Below the pieces are notes generated by a model. The model was not told the origin of the DNA. It saw only the letters and a list, made by a program, of their open reading frames with translations, and ran no database searches. This document shows positions 32,701 to 42,218 of a stretch of DNA of 64,000 nucleotides, one piece after another (the first letter of the stretch is position 1; every line of letters starts with the position of its first letter). The DNA is from Leptolyngbya sp. FACHB-36. Lineage in GTDB: Bacteria; Cyanobacteriota; Cyanobacteriia; Leptolyngbyales; Leptolyngbyaceae. The translations under genes were made by a program, and so were the position numbers. The stretch spans positions 1 to 64,000 of the forward strand of contig NZ_JACJPG010000189.1 of the NCBI RefSeq assembly GCF_014695955.1. The letters run 5' to 3'.

Positions 32701-34658
32701 TGCGGAATCGTGAGCAGTCAGATGTTGCCAAGGTGCGGAGCCGCGTTAAGGGGAGGTTTGCTACTGAGCTTGATGCTGAATGGTTGGCAAAATACGAGGC
32801 AATCAAAGGCGATAACCGCCAGATCTCACTGCTGGCAGCGGATACAGGAAGCTCAACGGCAAAAACGGATGTCACCCGATCATCGATTGGAAGTGCGGCA
32901 GAATCCCAGCTGCGGGAAGCAATGCAGTCTGTGATTCCCAACTTTGAGCAGCTTAACTCCGCAGTGGACATCTACCCGGAGGTCAACTGGTCTGCTGGTA
33001 CCGCTCACGCAACCAAACAGCGGGCGCTGAAATTCCTGGAATCGCAGAAGAAGGTCGGCATCCACTTCGGCGCTGGATCTGGAAAAAGTTCGATCATGCT
33101 CGGTGCTTTCACCCATCTCCACAGCCAAAACAAGGTCAAGAAAATGATCGTGGCTGTCCCAAGCTCGATCGTCGGGCAGTTCGTCGGAGAAGCCGTTACC
33201 TTCCTAGAACCGGGGAAGTACAACTACAACGCGAATCTTGGCTGGTCACGAGAGCAGCGGTTAAACGCGCTGACTGATTCAGATACCCACATCCATATCA
33301 CGACACGTGAATCACTCGCCAACGACCTTTTGCACCTGGTTGAGAAGCATCACGGCATATCGCCCGAAGCGTTTCGCCAAGATCCGGGTGAGGGGCAGAA
33401 GGGCTACTCTGAACAGGAGCGGCAGGACTTAATCCAGCGATCGCTACTAGCAGAAGGTATCGACCCAAAAAGCCTGATGCTGGCAGTTGACGAGGCGCAC
33501 GACATTACATCGCGAAAAGGAGTCGATCCCTCCAAGCGATCGCTTGCGCTCAATGCCCTCGGGCACCACTCGGCATACTACCTGCAAGCCACCGGCGACT
33601 CAATTAAAAACGACCTGAGCGAGTTGCATAACTTTCTCCACTCCGTCGCTCCAGACAAGTTTAACGACGAGCGCAAGTTCCTAGCAGAGTATGGAGCCAA
33701 GACGCCAACATCTCGACGAGCGCTGCAACGGGCGATCGCTCCCTACTCCTTTGCCGCATCCACTAAGCCGCAGGATAAGTCAGGTCGCACCCTCAAGATG
33801 CGCGAGTTGCAGCCGAAGATTGCACCTTCTAGCCATCAGGCAGCCGAACGGCAACGCATTTTAGAAGACACTCGCATCGTCTCCGACTACTTCAGTCGGC
33901 GATCGAACGAGCTGAAAGAGCAGTCCGTGTCGATGCTGGATACTGAGCAGTTCAACGACGCCTGGAGGGAGCCGGAGGTGCGGGCAGCGATCGACCGGCT
34001 CGCCTCTGAAGATACGTGGGGCAAGATGAGCGATGAACAGAAACAAGCGTCGATCGGGGGGCAGGTGCGGGCGATCGGTGCCCTCAAACAAACCGCTTTA
34101 TGGCGTCTCTATCATCGGGTTCCCTACGACCAAAACCCGAAAGCTCAACACGCAGTACAACTCTGCAAGCAGAAAATTAAATCGGACGGCAAAGCAGGCG
34201 TAGTGTTTAGCTCGTCCTCGCAGGCGGCGGAGATGCTGCGGGATGCGATGAGAAAAGAAGGACTGCGGGTGGGTTTAATTGATGGCTCAATGAACGCCCA
34301 ACAGAAGTCCGCAGAACGAATCAAATTTAATCCATCTGGGCAAGATGCGGCAGAGTACGACGTACTAGTGGTGACGGACGCCTGCCAGACCGGACTGAAC
34401 CTGACACGCGGCAAATTTCTAGTGCATTTTGATGTGCCGCAAACCGAGAAGGCGTATAGCCAGAGATCGGCGCGAATTCATCGCCTTAAGCAGGATCAAG
34501 ATACCGAGATTCACACCCCGATGCTCGATACCCCAGAGGAGCGAATCGCCTGGGCGCGAATGGAGCGTAAGGGAGTGGTGGCTATGCCACTGAAATCTAA
34601 AGCCGAATTAATTGATGACTCTGGACTTGCAGCAGAAATCCAGAGATTGGCATCTTGA
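29766..34658 (+). CDS. Giant polyvalent protein with SF2/SNF2-type helicase
   Basis: 1630 residues. Residues about 45-95 hold RWITIHPHGEGKGVPILIQ and HVIGGAGGKLNYLRL, a motif common at the front of phage polyvalent proteins. A Lys/Arg/Glu-rich coiled region follows (110-150). The C-terminal third is a superfamily 2 helicase: Walker A HFGAGSGKSS (about 1100-1109), Walker B LAVDEAHDI (about 1239-1247), ACQTGLNLTRGK and motif VI YSQRSARIHRLKQD (about 1564-1577). The middle 900 residues are helical with no recognised domain. Proteins of this size are typically packaged in the virion and injected with the DNA to protect or process it. The gene is intact and HIP1-rich. Confidence 0.8.
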   Translation: MAGTIALKPKFKIRHGDCLRFEADQTVTILRGARTVHRCRYSQTLQKKAAKLPPNSRWITIHPHGEGKGVPILIQERPDGSAHVIGGAGGKLNYLRLRNLRSPEEWKQSARERAQKRKQKERERVEAQTETEREQEAGDKQQAKEYHTTEKHKNAATTLDALDRQGIEHGLTEAHRKALSQVPSDPEQVEQWKQLTREAVDRVKQIHRAYEHKLATDHEARAAARSGDVPLTGEAGNPLIEKKTHSACSDDGTELASLVQLPNGQWLSRSLDGGNVYDSWDAAAREHVRNVLEREQEHGGDRTQHDSFYDPSQWVKAASDERLPEGFEFKPEIATEIAHLSHERKTLDRNQKAAERAIERGQAWDALRGSVDVGPVEAVSNQAVLDQLESDAKTLEDAVTNSNFLALFDEAGDGSALRQHVAIGGYAKLAEIASDVLKQNPVSRSLIDALGHNEAAKVVAYQIRQALSPSEYERVAEAQAIYHAQTSTRIAKATTDKVQPLLERLKTLHHSMLELEAQTGGTLTPEQQIQMDTLNYDATTLHAEIQATLGNTIGQLQASAAMVAALEAQPKTLRFAGNDRIQAVADLIPQLWGGEKSETSQAGIFEAFGLTAEDFHLFDSPDGKTLQVKPTGMEKLAVGYNPEDTEAYNRAIAIKRGEFDEDFFVPAGFAYRAKSTFTDATTEAIQFDTRFEALEKLAQPASLFEPAPEVDDGEISASLRSYIGARVANGENPLEVMQDVRSPEFYLQQGLDPYGDSALRVQELASGLVKELAGGDRISDRAIVEAFQSLGDAEAANQRRARQTDDLQALHAQTLDSDSAIEAGHRTLAAMPMARLIFKDKPTPQERKWLRTYAITAVLGQELREPPQKADLQVASEVAEEQFDLFGNRISAAEAIGATSDAPELSQWQEFSKLMGGDEKAYAAVQDHLRGKFLHRFANAYGAIAGKPLLLGGENLAHVDRLLLAKLPERERNEMLEFMRNREQSDVAKVRSRVKGRFATELDAEWLAKYEAIKGDNRQISLLAADTGSSTAKTDVTRSSIGSAAESQLREAMQSVIPNFEQLNSAVDIYPEVNWSAGTAHATKQRALKFLESQKKVGIHFGAGSGKSSIMLGAFTHLHSQNKVKKMIVAVPSSIVGQFVGEAVTFLEPGKYNYNANLGWSREQRLNALTDSDTHIHITTRESLANDLLHLVEKHHGISPEAFRQDPGEGQKGYSEQERQDLIQRSLLAEGIDPKSLMLAVDEAHDITSRKGVDPSKRSLALNALGHHSAYYLQATGDSIKNDLSELHNFLHSVAPDKFNDERKFLAEYGAKTPTSRRALQRAIAPYSFAASTKPQDKSGRTLKMRELQPKIAPSSHQAAERQRILEDTRIVSDYFSRRSNELKEQSVSMLDTEQFNDAWREPEVRAAIDRLASEDTWGKMSDEQKQASIGGQVRAIGALKQTALWRLYHRVPYDQNPKAQHAVQLCKQKIKSDGKAGVVFSSSSQAAEMLRDAMRKEGLRVGLIDGSMNAQQKSAERIKFNPSGQDAAEYDVLVVTDACQTGLNLTRGKFLVHFDVPQTEKAYSQRSARIHRLKQDQDTEIHTPMLDTPEERIAWARMERKGVVAMPLKSKAELIDDSGLAAEIQRLAS

Positions 34659-34679
34659 ACGACTAATTAAGAGTAACCG

Positions 34680-35225
34680 GTGGCAACTTTTAGCAGTAAC
34701 GCCTTCCTAGATCAAGTCACCTATAGCGCTGCTGAAGCGCACACGATCAACGGTGGTGCAACGCTGACGATCGCGGCTCAGCTAGAGATGTCATCAACCA
34801 TCGCTCGATTGCAGTCGTCATTCGCCCTCGATCAACTGGAATCGCTATATCAACTGAGTGTGTTAGTTCTCTCGTTTGCTCAAGCCGGAGGCACCGTGAA
34901 TCCTGGAATCCTGCATCTCAAACAGGGCGACCATCTGAAGCCAATCCGCTTTCACCTGTTCGAGGTTGCTGACAAGAAGAAAATACCGACAAATCTAACC
35001 GAAGCGGTTTCGGTCAAGTTGCTGTATTGGCGCAACAGTCGAGCACAGCAGGTTGCACGGTCCCTGATCGTCGAAAATCCGTCAGATGGAATCTTGTTCT
35101 ACGAGTGGACCAAAGCGGACACCTCAACGCCTGGAAAATACTTTGCTGAGATTAAGGTGACTTTCAGTTCTGAGCGAATTCAGACGTATCCAGAGCAGGG
35201 CTATTTTGAGTTCACGATCGTCTAA
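34680..35225 (+). CDS. Virion protein with BppU-like baseplate domain
   Basis: 181 residues from a GTG. The second half has the beta-rich pattern of the BppU N-terminal domain: LKQGDHLKPIRFHLFE, IPTNLTEAVSVKLLYWRN, DGILFYEWTKADTSTPGKY and the final YFEFTIV. BppU connects receptor-binding proteins to the baseplate of tailed phages. The first half is Ser/Thr/Ala-rich. It follows the giant helicase gene by 21 bases. A minor structural role is likely. Confidence 0.6.
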   Translation: MATFSSNAFLDQVTYSAAEAHTINGGATLTIAAQLEMSSTIARLQSSFALDQLESLYQLSVLVLSFAQAGGTVNPGILHLKQGDHLKPIRFHLFEVADKKKIPTNLTEAVSVKLLYWRNSRAQQVARSLIVENPSDGILFYEWTKADTSTPGKYFAEIKVTFSSERIQTYPEQGYFEFTIV

Positions 35226-35343
35226 GACGCTGACGATTTGTCTCAAGTCATGGTAGGTTGTCGTATCCGGAAATCGCCTAATGATTCGTATCTATTTTGG
35301 CTCTGCCGATATTCCCACCCTTAAACAAGTCAAGGAGTTAATC

Positions 35344-35643
35344 ATGGCTACTCAAGCTGAATTCGATAGCAAGATTGAAGAACTCAAATCCACGATCGCA
35401 GCCGAAAAAGAAGAGGCGGTCGCTGTCATCAAGAGTGCAGTGAGCGAAGCGATTTCGCCTCTAGAATCCACGATCGCAGAGCTTCGGACCCAGCTAGAAG
35501 AAGGACTGGACTACACCAACGCGATCGCCTCACTAGAATCGGCAACGGCGGCAGTGCGTGACATCGTTACGTCGGACAGACCGGAACCAGCAGAACCTGT
35601 TCCACCGTCCGAGTCTGAAACGACAGACGACGCCCCCTTCTAG
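35344..35643 (+). CDS. Short coiled-coil phage protein
   Basis: 99 residues from ATG 35344, which has AAGGAG at proper spacing; a longer frame from 35281 lacks one. The body is a continuous coiled coil (EFDSKIEELKSTIAAEKEE ... LESTIAELRTQLEEG) and the C-terminus is an acidic Pro/Ser tail. It could be a tail fibre clamp, scaffold or chaperone. It is followed immediately by a strong terminator. Confidence 0.65.
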   Translation: MATQAEFDSKIEELKSTIAAEKEEAVAVIKSAVSEAISPLESTIAELRTQLEEGLDYTNAIASLESATAAVRDIVTSDRPEPAEPVPPSESETTDDAPF

Positions 35644-35669
35644 ACTTTCAGGAAACCAACTTTGTCCCC

Positions 35670-35707
35670 AATCCGATCTCTCCTTACGGGAGGTCGGATT
35701 TCTTTTT
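35670..35707 (+). terminator. Intrinsic terminator before the DarB-like gene
   Basis: AATCCGA (from 35670) pairs with TCGGATT (35694-35700), and an inner CTCTCC/GGGAGG stem closes a TTAC loop; TCTTTTT follows. It separates the gene run ending at 35643 from the 2163-residue gene starting 20 bases later, so that gene needs its own promoter or read-through. Confidence 0.8.
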
Positions 35708-35726
35708 ACCTATATACCTGCCTGCT

Positions 35727-38700
35727 ATGCAGTACGTCATTGGAACCACGTCCTATCGGGTTGTCGAATCTGCGGGGCAGTTACTGCTACGAAAAGATGT
35801 AGGGCAATTCAACCTGTTTGGTGGCGTTGATCTGATTCTTCCCAAGGGGCGGAAAAGGAAAGGATCTACAGGACATCAGTTGCCCTTATTCGACACAAGT
35901 CCGGTCACACTGAAACCGAAAACGCCGAAGGCACCCAAAGCGCTGAAACCGAAGGGAAGCCGGAAGGGAGAGCGTAAAACCGTCAACGGCATAACCTACG
36001 AACTAAACGAGAATTCTCGCTGGGCCAAGGTGAAGATGGAACCGGTGCGATCGGCAGTGGTAGACAAGCCAATCGCGCCAGTGGCAGTCGAACCAGTTCC
36101 TGTAGAACCGACCGCGCCAGAACCGACGATCAAGGTAGACAGCCCCGAAATTCCGGACCCAATTCCTCCAGAACCGACCACGCCAGAACCAACTGCGGCG
36201 GACATCACTCAAACTGAACCGGAGGAGACGGAGGTGCTAGAGGCTCTCACTAAGGAGCCGATCGCTGAGCAGATCAAAACTTTCGCAGAACCTCCGCTCG
36301 GAACTAACGCTGATTACACCGCTGTCAAGGGACGCAAGACGCGGCAGAAGCGCAATCAGCAAGTGAAGAATTTGCTAGCGCAAAAACAGTCTGGCTTTAC
36401 TGAATTAGAACTGCAACTGCTGGCGAGCTATTCCGGTCGGGGCGGAATTGGCACCGACGACGTATCGCTGAACGAATACTACACGAGATCGGATGTCGCA
36501 GAGTTCGCCGTTGATCTTTTGTATCGGCACGGGTTTCAGGGCGGGACGCTTCTAGAACCCTCCTGCGGGGCGGGCGTGTTTCTGCGGCATGGCAGCAGGG
36601 AGGGTGTGAAAGTGATTGGGGTAGAGGCGGATGAAACCTCGTCGCAGATTGCAGCGGCAGTCAATCCTGATGCCGATGTTGTCAGTGATCGCTTTGAGCG
36701 GTTCTGTCTAGACAATGCGGATACCGGGGTCGATGCGATCGTTGGTAACGTGCCGTTTGGCGTCCGTCTAACCACTAGCGATTTCAAAGCCAACGGATTC
36801 AAGCCGCAGTGGAAAGCGAACGAGGATCTGTTCGTCGATGCCAGCCTCGATATGCTGTTGCCTGAGGGCATGATGGCGCTAATCGTGCCTCATGGCGTGG
36901 TCAGTGGCGCGGATCACATGAGCCTGCGTCAGGAGTTGGTCAAGAAAGGTCGTGTGGTTGGTGCGTATCGCTTGCCCGAGTCAGCGTTCAAGCATTCCGA
37001 TACCAGTGTGATCACAGATCTACTGCTAGTACAGAAGCACCCGACTAGCGTTCTTAACGCGATCGTGGCAGGTGATGAGGCAGCGATTGCGGCGACTGCT
37101 GACTCTACCTTTGTTGGCGGTGGTTATTTCGACGCTAATCCTCAGAATGTGTTGGGGACCGTTGGCACTCGGCAACGGGGGACTCGTGCTGCACTCAGCG
37201 TCAAGGGTGATCTGAGTGCGGAAATCCTCAACAGTGCACCGGAACTCGCTCCTACCGTTGCTTACGAGGGACTGGAAACGCCTCGGCGCGATCGAGTTCT
37301 GCAACCGGGAGATGAGCGATTCATCAACGGGACGCGCTATCGACTGAACGAGAATCACCGCTGGGAACGGGTAGACGACCTTACCGCAGATCATCAGGCA
37401 GAGGCAGAACAGTCCTACGATCCATCCGCCTTCGGCACTGATTCTCTGGCAGAAGCGGAAGCCAATCTAGAGGACATTGGCAAACGGGTGTTGATAGCAC
37501 CAGATGCACTGACGTACTACCTGGAACTGGCAAAAAATTCGCTTGATTCTTCAGAAGTGGATGGAATCAAAGCGGCTCTGTCCGCACTAAACGCGGCAGG
37601 TGGCTCCGCCGATCGCGAGAAGATTGCTCATGCCGTTCTACTGGCACATCACCTTCAGGACCTGCAACAGGTAGACAATCCTGACCCGCTCGACCTGCAA
37701 CGGGGACTTGCACTGCTGCAAGACTATCGGGAACGCTACGGCAATCCGGCAACTGACAAGGCGTTATCTGCGATCGCGCTTCAGCATTCGGCGCTGTTGG
37801 TCTTGCAGGGTGCCTTCAGTGACGACGGCAAGATTTCTGACTACTTTGCTGAACCTGAAAAAGTTGCAGAGGTAATTGATCGCACCGCACAAGAATCTCC
37901 CCTTGCTGCCATGAACGAAGCGTTCCGCGCCTCTGGTGGCGAGCCTGTGGGCTTGGAGGAGATCAAAGGCTATTTCCCTCAGGCCATAACTGACGAGGAT
38001 CTGGCGGCAGCGCTGCTGAACGACCCGACGATCGGCTACTCCAACGGCACCTATCAACCCCTAAACCGCTTGCTGGTGGGTAACGGGTACGAGGTGATTG
38101 CTCAATTTGCGGACGAAGCTGAGGTTCTACCCGAGCGGAGCCCAGCACGCCGCAAACTGGAATTGCAGATTGCTGAGGTGCGATCGCGACTGGAGCCACG
38201 ATCGCTAGAGAACATGACTACGCCGTTGTGGGCGGTCGGTAGCTGGATTTCGGTTGAGGCGTTCAACGCCTTCATGAAAGAGCGTGATTACGCAGAAGTC
38301 AGGCTGACTGACAAAGGATTTGTTGCCGCAAAAGGCGATCGCGGCTACCTGACCTCATTTGAGCAAGATGTCGTCACGGCAATGAACCGGGGCAGAATCA
38401 GCCACGGCTCTAAGACTAAGGAGGCGAAAGAAGCGATCGCGGCGTTTGAGCAAGAGTTTGCGGCATGGTTGGCAGGTAGCAGTTATCGGCTAGACGTTGA
38501 AGAGGCTTACAACTCGGCGTTTAACGGCGAGCTGCTTCAGGAGTACAGCGGTGAACCGTTAGGGGATGTGCTGAACTGTCTCAACGCTGACAAGCTGCAC
38601 CACTACCAAGCCTCGACGATTCGCCAGATGGCAGAACAGGGGCGGGGGATTATTTCGCTGGGGGTCGGGTTGGGCAAAACAGCCTCCGCGATCGTCTTGT

Positions 38701-41700
38701 CTCAGTACCTCAAACAGCGGGGTCAAGCTCAGAAGCCGTGCGTCGTGGTTCCGAAGTCGGTGCTGGCGAACTGGGTGCGAGAGGTAGGGTTTTGGGCGTC
38801 AGGGGCGAACGTCCTTGTCGTGGGGCAGACGCAGCAGTTCTGGGCGGATGGCTCGCCCGCGTGGGAGGTGCCGGGGCACGCTTTTAAGATGCGCGGCGGT
38901 AATCCCGTCAAAGATGCGGACGGGAACTTCCTCCTGAGTCGCACCGATGACCCTGACAAAACCCCGATCGCGATGTCGGAGGCGGAGGTTGCCAAAGTCG
39001 GTAATTTTGCGTTCCGAGACGATGACGCAGCAACCAAAGAACGCAAGCTCCAGCAGCTCTCGCAGAACGCCTGTGACCTAGTGATTATGTCTGAACCCGT
39101 GTTTCAGGGGATTGGACTGACGCCCGATCGCGAGTTTGAGGAAATGCAAGAGTTGATGGGGCGGCACATCAACGACGAGTCAAGCGCCAACAAGAAAAAG
39201 CTCTATGAGCTTCAGCAGCGTAAAGAAGCGAAGCTGGCAGACCTCGCCAGTCGTCGGGGTGAAAAGACTGAAAACATGACATGGGAGTCCCTCGGCGTGG
39301 ACTGCCTGATGCATGACGAGGCACATCACCTGAAAAACCTCTTCGGCACGGTTCGGACAGGTGACGTTGCCTTTCTGTCACAGGCAGAATCGAACCGCGC
39401 TCTGGACTTCTACTACAAGTCCAAATTCACCCGCGAGAACAACAATAACCAGAACGTTTATCTACTGACAGCGACGCCTACAACCAACAATCCGCTAGAA
39501 GCGTTCAACATGCTGTCGCACGTTTGCCCAGAAGAGTTCGATCGGCGGGGCATCCAAAACGTAGATGACTTCCTCCAGATGTTCGGCAAGACTGAAACCG
39601 TCACGGTTCCGGGCGTTGATCTGGAAATGACTCAGAAAAACGGCTTGGTTGGATTCAAGAACTTGAAAGACCTGCGGAAGCTGTTTGGCAAGTATTGTCG
39701 GATGCAGTCGGCGCGGGATGTCGGACTCCCGATCCCAGAAGAAAAGGCGCAGGACGTGTTTGTCGAGATGACCGCAGCCCAAAAACAGGTGTACGACGGA
39801 CTGCGGCAGCGGGCAAAGGAGATGATCAAGCCCGGAGTTCAGAGCGACGATCACATTTTCTCAGTGATCAGCGACATGGATAAGGCGGCGATCGACCTCG
39901 AATACTACAACGCCACTCGCTCTGACTATGGCGAGGAAGCGGAGATACCAGAGGCAGAGAAATCCCCCAAAATTCAATCTGCCGTCGATCGGGTAATGGC
40001 ATCCCGTGCGGGCAGCCGCGGCAAGCAGATTGTGTTCTGCGACGCGAATCAGCTACACGAGACTCTGAAGCAGCAGTTGGTCGCAGCGGGTTATCCAGAA
40101 TCTGAGATTCAAATTGTCAACGCTAAAACCGTCTCGAAGTCGTCCGATCGCCAAAAGGTGTCGCAGGCATACAACGACGGGCGGATCTCGCTGGTGATTG
40201 GCAACACGGCAACAATGGGTGAGGGCATGAACTTCCAGGTGGGAACCACGGATATTCACCACCTGACCACGCCTTGGACTCCATCGGCGATCGAGCAGCG
40301 CAACGGGCGCGGTGTCCGGCAGGGCAACAAGCTTGATGAGGTGAACGTTCACTACTATCACGCCAATGCTTCATTCGATCACTACCGTAAGGGCACCGTA
40401 GAGCGGAAGCGCGGCTGGATTGATGAACTCTGGAAAGGAACTGAAGACGAAGTTGTGAACCAGAACACGGGCGGACTGTCAATGGATGAAATTGCGATCG
40501 CGCTGGCAGACGACCCTGAAGCCACTCGGAAAGCAATGCTCTCCAATCGAGAAGCGCAAATGGCGAAACTGCGTGAGGTCCAAACGAAGCAGTCGTTAAG
40601 GCAATTTGGACAACTGCAAACGATGCGGCAGGCGTTGAATCGCATGGGACCTGATAAAAAATCAACCCCTGCCGGTGCGGAACTGCAAGAGCGGATGCGC
40701 CAGTCTGCGGCGGCGCTGAATCGCAATGAGTTCTTTCCCTACAAACACCTGCTCGACGGCGCTGAGCCCGCTTACGTGGGTGCAGATGGCACCGTGATTG
40801 CTTCCGGTCATCACCTAGAGATGCGCGATGGATCTGTCGTCAAGGTGACTGGAGTGGATGTTGCGTCACAGAAAATCATGGGTGTTCCCGTGATGGGACC
40901 CAACCACCGACCGTTCAACTTTGATCAGGATTCACCCGTAGAGGTTGGATTCAAGCAAATTAATAGGGCATCAGGACTTTCCGCCAAGCCAACCTCGTTC
41001 AATCAGGAGGAGCGCGATCGGGCGTTTGTGGCAGCCGCAAATCGCTACGAGCACCTAAAACACCTGACGCCAGAACTAATCGACGCCAATCGAACCCAAC
41101 TGCTGCGCCAGATGCGTGAAGATGGCGCGTACGATCGAGTGCCATATATCGATGAGGCGGGCGACACAAAGCTAGACTATCTGGCAAAGATACCGGAGTC
41201 CGCACAGGTCCTGTTTCCTCACGATGGCGGTGCGGTCGATCGCGTGATTCGGGCAATGGCTACCGACGATCGCGCAAGCTATCGATTCAACTCCGTACTT
41301 GAAGCTATGACTGGGCGAAAGTTCTATGGCGACTTAGAACCGGAGGTGAGAGCGAAGATTCAGCAGTACAGGTCAGAAGCGCCAGAGGCGAAGGAGGGCG
41401 ATCGGAAGACAGAGGGTGGAGTCACCTACGAACTACAAGACAGTCGCTGGCGTCGGGTTGATGAGATGACAGTAGAGACGGTAGAGCCCGTTGCACCTCC
41501 TACTCCGGCGGCAGCCGAACCAGAGATTGTTGAGCCGGAGACTCCTGTACCGGCCTCAGCAGTACCTGCCCCAGTATCAGGAGGTGTGCCGTTTGAACCG
41601 GGGTCGCACATGGACAGCTACTATCAGCAGTTAGTGGCACGTCCAGCAGTCAAAGGACTTGTGGAGCGATTCAAGGCGCGCGGACTTACAGCAGGTGAGC

Positions 41701-42218
41701 TTGATGAATTCCATAGCGACATGCTGCGTGATCGCATCACAAACGCTGTCGAGCTGCTACGACATGCAGGCACCCCAGTCCAGGATCAACTAATCGAGGC
41801 ACTGATGGGAAAAGGTCAAACACCCTCATCTCAAACAGCGCCTGAAACGCCCGCAACGACTGAAGCCACCGAAATAGATCAGGCTAAACTACAGCAGGCA
41901 CGACATGCAAAGCGCAACGTTGATCTGCATGTTGTTTCGCTAAAGGAGCGGGTTTCTCGCGATCGCTACAGAGAACTGGAGCAGCGGGCAAAATCAATGG
42001 GCGGCTGGTATTCCTCCTACAGTAAATTGGGCGCAATCCCCGGTTTTCAGTTTGAGTCCGAGGATGCTGCGAAACAATTCATGAACTCGCTCACAAAGTC
42101 GGTGTATCAAATTAACGATGCCCGCTATACGCCGATCGTCCTTCCGTCGGGATTGCCTGGGTTTAGCCGATCTTTAGAACTGGAATTTACCTATGCTGTA
42201 CGACGCCGACGAGCTTGA
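35727..42218 (+). CDS. DarB-like polyvalent protein: N6-adenine methyltransferase plus helicase
   Basis: 2163 residues. Methyltransferase part: motif I LLEPSCGAGVFL (about 274-285) and motif IV IVGNVPFG (about 339-346), an NPPF variant of N6-adenine enzymes. Helicase part: GVGLGKTASA (about 980-989), MHDEAHHLKN (about 1195-1204), and motif VI IEQRNGRGVRQGNK (about 1522-1535). Three copies of a short motif with GxxYxLxxxxRWxxV occur at about 90, 530 and 1895. The architecture matches phage P1 DarB (COG4646), an internal head protein that protects incoming DNA against type I restriction. A similar injected antirestriction role is inferred. There is no frameshift over 6.5 kb. Confidence 0.85.
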   Translation: MQYVIGTTSYRVVESAGQLLLRKDVGQFNLFGGVDLILPKGRKRKGSTGHQLPLFDTSPVTLKPKTPKAPKALKPKGSRKGERKTVNGITYELNENSRWAKVKMEPVRSAVVDKPIAPVAVEPVPVEPTAPEPTIKVDSPEIPDPIPPEPTTPEPTAADITQTEPEETEVLEALTKEPIAEQIKTFAEPPLGTNADYTAVKGRKTRQKRNQQVKNLLAQKQSGFTELELQLLASYSGRGGIGTDDVSLNEYYTRSDVAEFAVDLLYRHGFQGGTLLEPSCGAGVFLRHGSREGVKVIGVEADETSSQIAAAVNPDADVVSDRFERFCLDNADTGVDAIVGNVPFGVRLTTSDFKANGFKPQWKANEDLFVDASLDMLLPEGMMALIVPHGVVSGADHMSLRQELVKKGRVVGAYRLPESAFKHSDTSVITDLLLVQKHPTSVLNAIVAGDEAAIAATADSTFVGGGYFDANPQNVLGTVGTRQRGTRAALSVKGDLSAEILNSAPELAPTVAYEGLETPRRDRVLQPGDERFINGTRYRLNENHRWERVDDLTADHQAEAEQSYDPSAFGTDSLAEAEANLEDIGKRVLIAPDALTYYLELAKNSLDSSEVDGIKAALSALNAAGGSADREKIAHAVLLAHHLQDLQQVDNPDPLDLQRGLALLQDYRERYGNPATDKALSAIALQHSALLVLQGAFSDDGKISDYFAEPEKVAEVIDRTAQESPLAAMNEAFRASGGEPVGLEEIKGYFPQAITDEDLAAALLNDPTIGYSNGTYQPLNRLLVGNGYEVIAQFADEAEVLPERSPARRKLELQIAEVRSRLEPRSLENMTTPLWAVGSWISVEAFNAFMKERDYAEVRLTDKGFVAAKGDRGYLTSFEQDVVTAMNRGRISHGSKTKEAKEAIAAFEQEFAAWLAGSSYRLDVEEAYNSAFNGELLQEYSGEPLGDVLNCLNADKLHHYQASTIRQMAEQGRGIISLGVGLGKTASAIVLSQYLKQRGQAQKPCVVVPKSVLANWVREVGFWASGANVLVVGQTQQFWADGSPAWEVPGHAFKMRGGNPVKDADGNFLLSRTDDPDKTPIAMSEAEVAKVGNFAFRDDDAATKERKLQQLSQNACDLVIMSEPVFQGIGLTPDREFEEMQELMGRHINDESSANKKKLYELQQRKEAKLADLASRRGEKTENMTWESLGVDCLMHDEAHHLKNLFGTVRTGDVAFLSQAESNRALDFYYKSKFTRENNNNQNVYLLTATPTTNNPLEAFNMLSHVCPEEFDRRGIQNVDDFLQMFGKTETVTVPGVDLEMTQKNGLVGFKNLKDLRKLFGKYCRMQSARDVGLPIPEEKAQDVFVEMTAAQKQVYDGLRQRAKEMIKPGVQSDDHIFSVISDMDKAAIDLEYYNATRSDYGEEAEIPEAEKSPKIQSAVDRVMASRAGSRGKQIVFCDANQLHETLKQQLVAAGYPESEIQIVNAKTVSKSSDRQKVSQAYNDGRISLVIGNTATMGEGMNFQVGTTDIHHLTTPWTPSAIEQRNGRGVRQGNKLDEVNVHYYHANASFDHYRKGTVERKRGWIDELWKGTEDEVVNQNTGGLSMDEIAIALADDPEATRKAMLSNREAQMAKLREVQTKQSLRQFGQLQTMRQALNRMGPDKKSTPAGAELQERMRQSAAALNRNEFFPYKHLLDGAEPAYVGADGTVIASGHHLEMRDGSVVKVTGVDVASQKIMGVPVMGPNHRPFNFDQDSPVEVGFKQINRASGLSAKPTSFNQEERDRAFVAAANRYEHLKHLTPELIDANRTQLLRQMREDGAYDRVPYIDEAGDTKLDYLAKIPESAQVLFPHDGGAVDRVIRAMATDDRASYRFNSVLEAMTGRKFYGDLEPEVRAKIQQYRSEAPEAKEGDRKTEGGVTYELQDSRWRRVDEMTVETVEPVAPPTPAAAEPEIVEPETPVPASAVPAPVSGGVPFEPGSHMDSYYQQLVARPAVKGLVERFKARGLTAGELDEFHSDMLRDRITNAVELLRHAGTPVQDQLIEALMGKGQTPSSQTAPETPATTEATEIDQAKLQQARHAKRNVDLHVVSLKERVSRDRYRELEQRAKSMGGWYSSYSKLGAIPGFQFESEDAAKQFMNSLTKSVYQINDARYTPIVLPSGLPGFSRSLELEFTYAVRRRRA

